Assembly (NCBI GenBank): GCA_020161845.1
Contig: JAIUNK010000006.1
Location: 1-64,000 of the forward strand
Source: Actinomycetota bacterium
Lineage (GTDB): Bacteria > Actinomycetota > Actinomycetes > Actinomycetales > Dermatophilaceae
Reading direction: 5' to 3'
Length of the DNA stretch: 64,000 nucleotides
The notes beneath the pieces are model-generated. The model made no database searches. It was not told the origin of the DNA and worked only from the letters and a program-made list of their open reading frames with translations. This document shows positions 46,337 through 52,933 of this stretch, piece after piece (position 1 is the stretch's first letter; every line of letters begins with the position of its first letter). Made by a program: the position numbers and the translations under genes.

Positions 46337-47587
46337 ATGGACAGGGTGCTGGCCGTCGCGGGATATCGCTCGCTGCGGGAGGTGGTGCTGGCGCTGGGGC
46401 GGCTCACCGTCGTGACCGGCCCGAACGGGAGCGGGAAGTCGAGCCTCTATCGAGCGCTGCGGCTGCTGGCGGACTGCGGCCAGGGGCGGGTGGTGGCGTC
46501 GTTGGCTCGTGAAGGCGGACTGCAGTCGGCCTTGTGGGCCGGGCCGGAGACGCTCGGCGGCGCCCGGCGTACCGGCGTCGTGCAGGGCACCGTCCGGCGG
46601 GGGCCGGTCTCGCTGCGGCTGGGGGTCGCCGGGGACGAGCTGGGATATCTCGTGGACCTCGGTTTGCCGGCGCAGAGCCCGGCCGCGCAGACCCTCCCGC
46701 CGGAGCTGCGCTACTTTCTGCGCGATCCCGAGATCAAGCGCGAGGCGATTTGGCGGGGGCCGGTGCTGCGGCCGGGTGCGCTGGCGGCGCGCCGCTCGCG
46801 ACGCAAGGTCGAGCTGCGCGACGACGCGGGTCGGTGGGTGGTGGGGGAGGCCGAGCTGCCGCCGTACGCGAGCCTGCTCACGGAGTACGGCGACGCGGGC
46901 GCGGCGCCAGAGCTGTGGGCGATGCGGCAGCGACTGCGCGCGTGGCGCTTCTACGACACATTCCGGGCCGACGCGGACGCGCCCGCGCGGCGCCCCGCGG
47001 TGGGCACCCGGACCCTGGCGCTGGCCGACGACGGTTCGGACCTTGCGGCGGCGCTGGCGACGATCATCGAAGACGGTCTGGCGCCGCTGGGCGAGCACGT
47101 GGCGGATGCGTTCGAGGGGGCCCGGCTGGAGATCACGGAGGTCGCCGGGGTCTTCGACGTCGTCATGCATCAGCCGGGGATGCTGCGGGGGCTGCGGGCG
47201 GCCGAGCTTTCGGATGGGACGCTGCGCTATCTGCTGTGGCTGGCGGCGCTGCTGACGCCGGCGCCGCCCCCGCTGTTGGTCGTCAACGAGCCGGAGACGA
47301 GCCTGCATCCCGTGCTGCTCGGCCCGCTGGCGCGGCTGATCGCGGCGGCGGCACGACGTACTCAGGTGATCGTGGTGACCCACTCCGAGCCCTTGCTGGC
47401 CGCGCTGGGACAGGAGTACCCGGATCTGCTGGGCGAGGCGGTCGGGGTGGGAGACGCCTCCGATTCCGAGTCGGCGGCGGACCTGCCGGCGGCTCGGCTG
47501 GTGCGGCTCGTCAAGGACACGGGCGAGACGCGGGTAGTGGGTCAGGGTCTGATAACGACGCCTAGGTGGGAATGGGGCCACCGGTGA
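46337..47587 (+). CDS. AAA-family ATPase with RecF/SMC-like nucleotide-binding domain
   Basis: This encodes 416 residues from the ATG at 46337. The start is VAGYRSLREVVLALGRLTVVTGPNGSGKSSLYRAL, so Walker A (GPNGSGKS) is near residue 30. A late ELSDGTLRYLLWLAAL signature, Walker B LLVVNEPETSLHP and H-loop VVTHSEPLL follow. This is the AAA_21 group of ABC-type ATPases, which includes OLD- and RecF-like proteins. No TOPRIM or nuclease domain is fused, and the next gene (HNH protein) is 435 bp away. A repair, defence or regulatory ATPase role is possible. A TAGCCT box ends 8 nt before the ATG and there is no ribosome binding site. Confidence 0.87.
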   Translation: MDRVLAVAGYRSLREVVLALGRLTVVTGPNGSGKSSLYRALRLLADCGQGRVVASLAREGGLQSALWAGPETLGGARRTGVVQGTVRRGPVSLRLGVAGDELGYLVDLGLPAQSPAAQTLPPELRYFLRDPEIKREAIWRGPVLRPGALAARRSRRKVELRDDAGRWVVGEAELPPYASLLTEYGDAGAAPELWAMRQRLRAWRFYDTFRADADAPARRPAVGTRTLALADDGSDLAAALATIIEDGLAPLGEHVADAFEGARLEITEVAGVFDVVMHQPGMLRGLRAAELSDGTLRYLLWLAALLTPAPPPLLVVNEPETSLHPVLLGPLARLIAAAARRTQVIVVTHSEPLLAALGQEYPDLLGEAVGVGDASDSESAADLPAARLVRLVKDTGETRVVGQGLITTPRWEWGHR

Positions 47588-47630
47588 CGCGGTGACTCGG
47601 TGACTCGGTGACTCGGTGACTCGGTGACGA
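47583..47630 (+). repeat. six tandem copies of an 8-bp repeat
   Basis: GGTGACTC and near copies (GGTGACGC first, GGTGACGA last) repeat from 47583 to 47630. The first copy holds the stop codon of the AAA ATPase. The 8-bp unit is not a multiple of three. With several GTGA/TGAC stops it offers stops in all frames after the gene. Further degenerate copies continue to about 47660. Confidence 0.88.
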
Positions 47631-47686
47631 CGTGGCGCGGGACGCGGTGACGCCGTGAAGCGGGGTGGCTCCGTCGGCGACCGGAT

Positions 47687-47706
47687 TCCGAGTTAAATAA
47701 CTCGGA
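47687..47706. repeat. AT-rich palindrome, possible bidirectional terminator or operator
   Basis: TCCGAGTTA and TAACTCGGA are perfect 9-bp arms around AA. The site lies about 100 bp after the AAA ATPase and 317 bp before the HNH gene. The low-GC arms are unusual here and fit a protein-binding site better than a terminator. Confidence 0.6.
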
Positions 47707-47987
47707 TCTATGCGGTTAAAAAGCTGCTCTCGACCTATGGCAAGCGGCGATCGTCGTCGCTGACGGCGCTGCGCTGGATCAGACTCAGCGGTATGCGGAT
47801 GGGCACTCCTGCTTAGTGCGCCAGGCGCGCCCGGGACTGCGGTTGACCTGCATGGGCTTCATGTGGATCCAGTTCGGGGGCTTGGATCTCCATCCCGTCC
47901 AGAGAGGCGACTCTCGACCGTCTGCAGCCAAAGCGCCGGTCACTCCCTCCTGATCAAGATTCCTCACGAATGGGCGCCCCCTTGGCC

Positions 47988-48016
47988 TTGTCCAGACGTT
48001 CGCGCGATAGTAAGCT
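47988..48016 (+). promoter_or_regulatory. predicted promoter of the HNH gene (leaderless)
   Basis: TTGTCC (47988-47993) and TAAGCT (48011-48016) are 17 nt apart. The ATG at 48023 is 7 nt after the -10 box and lacks a ribosome binding site, so transcription should begin at the start codon. Confidence 0.6.
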
Positions 48017-48022
48017 TGTCCC

Positions 48023-50014
48023 ATGACAAGGGTCGAACACAGCAGCGAGGCGCGAGCTGGGTCCGGCCTGCCGATGGAAGTGTCCGCGTGGATGAGGCGG
48101 CTGATCGACACCCCGGTGGGAGAAATGTCGCGGGCCGCCGTGATCGAGGAGTTGGCGTCGCTGGAGAGTCTGAAGAATGTTGTCTGCGCGCGGCAGGCGC
48201 GACTCGAGGTGTGGTTCGACGCGGCCGAGCGTCAGGCGCAAGCTGCAGCCGGGGTGCCGGCCAAGCGGCAGGGCCGTGGCGTGGCAGAGCAGATCGCTCT
48301 GGCGCGGCGGGAGTCGCCGACCCGTGCGGCCTCGCTGTTGACGCAGGCGAAGACCCTCTGCGTCGACATGCCCGCCACGATGATGCGCTTCGTCGCCGGG
48401 GAGTTGAGCGAATACCGAGCCGGCCTGATCGCTGCGGAGGTTGCCCTTCTCGATGCTGCGGGTCGGGCCGAGGTCGACTCGATGCTGAACTCCTGGCAAC
48501 CCGGATCGGGGAAGGGGCCTACGGATATCACCGCCATGTCGAGCCGGGCGGTGCGGGCGGCTGCGGCGCAGGCGGCGTATCGCGTCGACCCGACCGTTCC
48601 GATCCGGCGGGGCAAGCATGCTGAGTCGGAGCGGTATGTCTCGCTGCGACCGGCCCCGGACACCATGGCGATCCTGTCCGCATACCTGCCTGTGCGTCAG
48701 GGCGTGGCCTGCCTGGCGGCCTTGCGGGCCGCGGCCGATGCGGCGCGCGCCGCCGGCGACCCGCGCAGTCGCGGCCAAGTCATGGCCGACTGTCTGACGG
48801 CTCGCCTTACGGGCGCCGAGCACGCCGGGGAGATCCCGCTGGAGATCCAGCTCATCATGACCGACGGCACCTTGGCTGCTGACGACGCCAACACTGACGC
48901 CGCCAACGAGGAAGGCCACAAGACTGAGGCGGCCAACGAGGAAGACACCAACGCTGACGACACCAATGCTGACGCCGCCAACGATGACGACACCAATGCT
49001 GACGCCGCCAACGATGACGACACGAATGCTGACGCCGCCAACGATGACGACACGAATGCTGACGCCGCCACGGATTCCCCCGTCATAGACAGCGACTCCA
49101 CAGGTGAGGGCATCATTCCAGAGTCCGCAGCGACAGGGGTCGCAGCGCGAGAGTCCGGCGCCCGAGAGTCCGGCGCCCGAGAGTCCGGCGCCCGAGAGTC
49201 TGGCGCCCGAGAGTCTGGCGCCCGAGAGGCCGCCGGGCGTGAGGGCGCGCGAGAGGCCGCCGCGCGAGAGGCTGCCGGGCGTGAGGGCGCGCGAGAGGCC
49301 GCCGCGCGAGAGGCCGCAGCCCGAGAGCCGGCGTTCCTTGTCGGGTACGGTCCCATTCCCGCCGAGACGGCCCGTGCCTGGTTGCGTGACAGCCTGGATG
49401 CGAACGGCAAAGCCTGGATCCGGCGGCTGCTCACCGACCCCATCAACGGACAGGTGGTCGCCCTCGACGCCAGGGCCCGATTCTTCCCACCGGCGATGCG
49501 GCGACTGTTCTTGGCCCGCGACCGCTACTGCCGAACTCCCTTCTGCGGCGCCCCGATCCGGCACGTTGACCACGCGCTGGAGCATGCCAGGGGCGGCGCG
49601 ACCGACGTCGATAACGGGCAGGGCCTCTGCGAGCGCTGCAACCAGGCCAAGACCGCGCCGGGCTGGTCCGCCAAAACGATCTCCGACCCGATGGGACTGG
49701 GTCGCCATGTCGTCCAGACCACCACCCCGACCGGACACACCTATGTCTGTGCCGCGCCGTCCGTCGTGCGACCGTCGGTCGTGCGACCGTCGGTCGTGCC
49801 GCCGTCGGTTGTGCCGCCGACGGCGCGGGCGCCGGAACGTTCCCGGCAGTTCACGGCTCCGGCGCCCCAGGGCCAACAGCCTGCGCCGTCATCGGACTCA
49901 GTTGCGTCGACCGCCGCGAAGGCCGTTGCGTCGGCCGACGCGAAGGCCGTTGCCTCGGTCGCTGCAGCGGGCCCGAGCACGACGGCACTCATCGAATCGT
50001 CTAGGCCGGCATGA
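48023..50014 (+). CDS. DUF222 and HNH endonuclease domain protein with long charge-patterned repeats
   Basis: This encodes 663 residues. Residues about 20-290 are the helical DUF222 domain (EELASLESLKNVVCARQARL start). Residues about 293-355 contain 10-residue acidic repeats (DDDTNADAAN). Residues about 375-435 hold five ESGAR units and then AREAA/GREG repeats. The C-terminal HNH domain reads RYCRTPFCGAPIRHVDHALEH...CERCNQAK, with zinc cysteines and the HVDH catalytic motif intact. A tail with four VVRPS-like repeats ends the protein. The family (13E12-like) is often multicopy in actinobacteria; its biological role is unclear, with a mobile or DNA-repair function suspected. The long repeat linker is unusual. 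Confidence 0.92.
   Translation: MTRVEHSSEARAGSGLPMEVSAWMRRLIDTPVGEMSRAAVIEELASLESLKNVVCARQARLEVWFDAAERQAQAAAGVPAKRQGRGVAEQIALARRESPTRAASLLTQAKTLCVDMPATMMRFVAGELSEYRAGLIAAEVALLDAAGRAEVDSMLNSWQPGSGKGPTDITAMSSRAVRAAAAQAAYRVDPTVPIRRGKHAESERYVSLRPAPDTMAILSAYLPVRQGVACLAALRAAADAARAAGDPRSRGQVMADCLTARLTGAEHAGEIPLEIQLIMTDGTLAADDANTDAANEEGHKTEAANEEDTNADDTNADAANDDDTNADAANDDDTNADAANDDDTNADAATDSPVIDSDSTGEGIIPESAATGVAARESGARESGARESGARESGARESGAREAAGREGAREAAAREAAGREGAREAAAREAAAREPAFLVGYGPIPAETARAWLRDSLDANGKAWIRRLLTDPINGQVVALDARARFFPPAMRRLFLARDRYCRTPFCGAPIRHVDHALEHARGGATDVDNGQGLCERCNQAKTAPGWSAKTISDPMGLGRHVVQTTTPTGHTYVCAAPSVVRPSVVRPSVVPPSVVPPTARAPERSRQFTAPAPQGQQPAPSSDSVASTAAKAVASADAKAVASVAAAGPSTTALIESSRPA
48958..49071 (+). 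repeat. 30-bp in-frame repeats coding DDDTNADAAN
   Basis: About three and a half to four copies of a 30-bp unit (GATGACGACACCAATGCTGA plus ten more bases) encode the acidic linker of the HNH protein. Copies are nearly identical, with a synonymous C/G change, which suggests recent expansion. Confidence 0.9.
49151..49225 (+). repeat. five 15-bp in-frame repeats coding ESGAR
   Basis: GAGTCCGGCGCCCGA repeats at 49151, 49166, 49181, 49196 and 49211; the last two have a C-to-T change. Related AREAA units continue to about 49325. The repeats give an alternating acidic/basic linker just before the HNH domain. Confidence 0.95.
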
Positions 50015-50064
50015 GCGCCGGCGAACCTGTCGACGTTGTGGGTCTCTTGAACCCCGCGAACCGG

Positions 50065-51918
50065 CTACTCCCCCCACCTGCCCGTGTCTCGACGGAGGAT
50101 GAGTTGCTTGCGCATGCCCGATACCAACACGTCTGTAGAGCCCAGCGCGACTCCGGGCCACGGGCTCTCGACCGCTCCAAACGCTCGCAGCATCGTCTCG
50201 GCGCGGCTCGAGGGGACACTTGCTACGCCGAGCCAGTCCATCAGGGCGCCCGTGCCGACAGGGGCGGGCAGGTAGCCGACCAGCTCGTTGGCCCGACCCA
50301 CCGTCCAGGCCACCGCCGCCGCCGTGTTGACCGTCTTCGCCCGTCGTCGGAAGACCGCCGGGTCCGACTGGGCCACGGCCGTAAGGAATCGGCGGCACGC
50401 CGTACGGAACTCGATGTCCAGAGCCGGGAAGTCACCCGACGCGACGAGACGGTCCACGTGCTCCGACACCTCACGCAGCGTGAGGTGGATGTCGGCTGGG
50501 ATCCCGCGCAAATCGAGATCCGCATCGGGCAGGGGCAGCACGTCAAGCTCCGCCAGGGCCGCCGCACCTCCGGCCAGCTCCTCCAACCGCTCCTGCATCA
50601 TGACCTGGAGCGCGGCGGCGGGACCGGCGTCCTGCAGGCCCCCCGGCGCCAGGAGCCTGCGCTGTGCCATCACGGCGGGATCGGCCCGCAGCTCCGCGAA
50701 TGCTGGACGATGCCTCTCGACGGCGGCCAGTGTTGCCGCCCGAGCGTCGGGGTCGATGTCGCGCAGTCGATGCGCGTAGCGGATCAGCGCCTGCAGCACC
50801 TCGAGGGAGAGGTCGAGCGCAAGCTCCGAGAGCAGGGGGTTCGGCGCGAGGCCCTCGAGGAGGGCTACCCCGACCGTCTCCGGGGTCCACTCCAGGGGGT
50901 CGCCGGTCTGGGCCGCCGCGTACGACAGCAGCGAGGCCGCGGCGGCGGACGAGGCCAGCGAGTGCTCCTCGTCGACATTCTCTTGAAAGGTCCGTGCCTC
51001 GGGCGATTCGGCGAACTGCTCGAAGGCCTCGAACACGGCCTCCTCGAAAGCCTGCCGCACGTCCTCCCCGGCGAACTCCACCACATCGTCGAACTCTGCA
51101 ATGTCGCCGAGGTCGGCATAGCCCTCCCCGCCGCTCGGCATCCGGGACAGCACGAAGTCGAGGAACGCACGGCAGGCGGGCCACATCGAGACCTCTTCGT
51201 CGTCGTGCCAGTCGGCCTCGTGCCCCGCGTACGGCGACTCGTCGAGCCGAGCCAGAGCCTGCTCGATCCGCGCCCGGCAGTCGGCCACGTCCGTGCGGGT
51301 CGGGAAGTTGACCGGCTCACCGGACTGCGCCATCAGATCCTCGAACCGCGCCACCGTGCTTTCCAGGGGTTCCGGCGTGAGGAAGGCGTCCTTGACGACG
51401 GTCCCGAGCGTGTGATCCACGTAGACCACAAAGGTCAGCTGATCGCCCTGCGGCCAGGCCAGGCCCAGCAGATAGTTGTCGCTGGCACCGAACTCGTCGG
51501 CCAACACCATGGCGTCCCGCACCCGCAGACCCGGCAGCCCCGAGACCGTCGTGGGCATGGGCTGGCGGCGGTTCGCCAGCTCCCGGCGGATCCGGGCCTG
51601 AAGCACCGCGTCGGGCGTGATCGCGGCGACGACATGCAGCACCGCCGTCGTCTCCGCGATGTCGGTCAGCAGGAAGCTGTCCACGAACCCGACCCAGTCC
51701 GGCGTGTCCGGGTCCGGGTCCTCAAAGGAAAGCCCCGTGGCGGCCAGCATCGTCCCGGTCACCAGGAAATCCACCGGGGTGGGCGCACGCAGGTCGGCCC
51801 GCACCATGCGGATCAGCTCGCTCGCCGCAGGATCGTCGGGCTCGTGCCGGCGCACGCTCGGCGGACGACGGGTCGCCGACCGATGGGGGGTCCGTGACTT
51901 ACGCTGTCGCTTCGCCAT
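50065..51918 (-). CDS. conserved hypothetical protein with DUF6398-like C-terminal domain
   Basis: This 617-residue acidic cytoplasmic protein starts at ATG 51918 with a basic N-terminal tail (KRQRKSRTPHRSATRR). The C-terminal third, with ACRRFLTAVAQSDPAVFRRRAKTVNTAAAVAWTVGRAN, resembles the DUF6398 domain, where an invariant W-x-x-G-x-x-N lies. The middle is alpha-helical and Glu/Asp-rich with no motif I know. No catalytic signature is obvious. It is convergent with the HNH gene and divergent from the MBL-fold gene (61 bp). Function is unknown; homologues I recall are scattered and sometimes linked to SEC-C metal-binding motifs, which are absent here. Confidence 0.75.
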   Translation of the reverse strand: MAKRQRKSRTPHRSATRRPPSVRRHEPDDPAASELIRMVRADLRAPTPVDFLVTGTMLAATGLSFEDPDPDTPDWVGFVDSFLLTDIAETTAVLHVVAAITPDAVLQARIRRELANRRQPMPTTVSGLPGLRVRDAMVLADEFGASDNYLLGLAWPQGDQLTFVVYVDHTLGTVVKDAFLTPEPLESTVARFEDLMAQSGEPVNFPTRTDVADCRARIEQALARLDESPYAGHEADWHDDEEVSMWPACRAFLDFVLSRMPSGGEGYADLGDIAEFDDVVEFAGEDVRQAFEEAVFEAFEQFAESPEARTFQENVDEEHSLASSAAAASLLSYAAAQTGDPLEWTPETVGVALLEGLAPNPLLSELALDLSLEVLQALIRYAHRLRDIDPDARAATLAAVERHRPAFAELRADPAVMAQRRLLAPGGLQDAGPAAALQVMMQERLEELAGGAAALAELDVLPLPDADLDLRGIPADIHLTLREVSEHVDRLVASGDFPALDIEFRTACRRFLTAVAQSDPAVFRRRAKTVNTAAAVAWTVGRANELVGYLPAPVGTGALMDWLGVASVPSSRAETMLRAFGAVESPWPGVALGSTDVLVSGMRKQLILRRDTGRWGE

Positions 51919-51979
51919 CGCCTTACCGTTTCACACCTTGGTCCAGCACCACGAGCCCTCGCGACGTACCGTTCCGTTC

Positions 51980-52813
51980 GTGGAGGTCCTCCTTCTCGGC
52001 ACGGGCAGCGCCGACGGCTGGCCCACGCCGTACTGCCGCTGCCCGTCCTGCCTGGCCGCCCGCACGGCGGGCGACCTGCGCACCCCCAGCAGTGTCCTGG
52101 TCGACGGCCGGGTGCTCCTCGACCTGGGGCCCGAGGCCGGACGGCAGGCCCTGCGCGCGGGCGCCGACCTGGCCGATCTGCGGGCCGTCCTGCTCACGCA
52201 CGCGCACCAGGACCACTGCGACCCCTCCGCGCTGCTCTACCGCAGCTGGGTCACCGACGCGCCGCTGCTGGTCGTGGGTCCACGCCCGGCGATCGACGCC
52301 TGCGCGCCGTGGCTGGATCCCGCCGGCAGCCCGGTCGTCCTGCAGGTTGTCACCGCCGGCGACCGGGTGGAGCTGCCCGGCGGGTACGACGTGCGGGTGC
52401 TGCCGGCCGATCACGACGCCTTCGGCGAATGCGTGCTGTACGACGTGACCGGTCCGACCGGCGAACGGCTGCTCTACGCGACCGACACCGGCCCCTGGCC
52501 GGCGCCCCTCCCCGAGCTCGTTGCCGGGCTGCCCCCCTACGACCTGGTTCTTCTCGAGGAGACCTTCGGCGAACGCGCCCGCGAACCGGGCCATCACGAC
52601 CTCGCCAGTTTCGCCGCAGCCCTCGCCGACCTGCGCGCCTGGGGGCTGCTCAGCGCCGCGACCCGGGTGCTGGCCATCCACCTCAGCCACCACAACCCGC
52701 CCGCCGCGCAGCTGCGCCGCAGCCTCGCGGCTCTCGGCGCCGACGTCGGCACCGACCTGGCCCGATACGTGCTGGGCTGCGCCGCCTCCGATCCCGCCCC
52801 GACAGGTCGATAG
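51980..52813 (+). CDS. MBL-fold metallo-hydrolase, PhnP-like
   Basis: This encodes 277 residues from the GTG at 51980. The beta-lactamase-fold metal site is LTHAHQDHCD (HxHxDH), with further ligands in LPADHDAFGE, ATDTGPW and AIHLSHH. The N-terminal GTGSADGWPTPYCRCPSCLAAR contains a PhnP-type C-x-C-x2-C zinc motif. Such enzymes hydrolyse cyclic phosphodiesters; some actinobacterial homologues are linked to cobalamin genes, none of which are here. The exact substrate is unknown. It is a single gene 120 bp upstream of the MprF-like gene. Confidence 0.88.
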   Translation: MEVLLLGTGSADGWPTPYCRCPSCLAARTAGDLRTPSSVLVDGRVLLDLGPEAGRQALRAGADLADLRAVLLTHAHQDHCDPSALLYRSWVTDAPLLVVGPRPAIDACAPWLDPAGSPVVLQVVTAGDRVELPGGYDVRVLPADHDAFGECVLYDVTGPTGERLLYATDTGPWPAPLPELVAGLPPYDLVLLEETFGERAREPGHHDLASFAAALADLRAWGLLSAATRVLAIHLSHHNPPAAQLRRSLAALGADVGTDLARYVLGCAASDPAPTGR

Positions 52814-52933
52814 GGCACCCGATCCGCCCGGCCGCGAGCCAGGACAACCGTTCAGGTCCTCTGGCACTGTGGGGGGCGGCCGCAATCACCGGCGGGCATA
52901 GCACCCGCCTCGAGGAGTCCGAGGAGCCGATCC

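Larger units (their letters stand above)
47588..48022. other. 435-bp intergenic region before the HNH gene
   Basis: It holds the 8-bp repeats, a 20-bp palindrome at 47687-47706 in an AT-rich patch, and the predicted promoter at 47988-48016. Open frames exist on both strands (for example 47785-48111 on the minus strand) but they lack binding sites and protein-like composition. I see no RNA gene. Confidence 0.6.

Noticed and set aside
47785..48111. 108-codon frame on the minus strand before the HNH gene
   Set aside because: It overlaps the HNH promoter and start, has mixed composition and no binding site.
49151..49225. Regular 15-bp repeats as a possible CRISPR-like array
   Set aside because: No unique spacers; the repeats are contiguous and in frame within the HNH gene.
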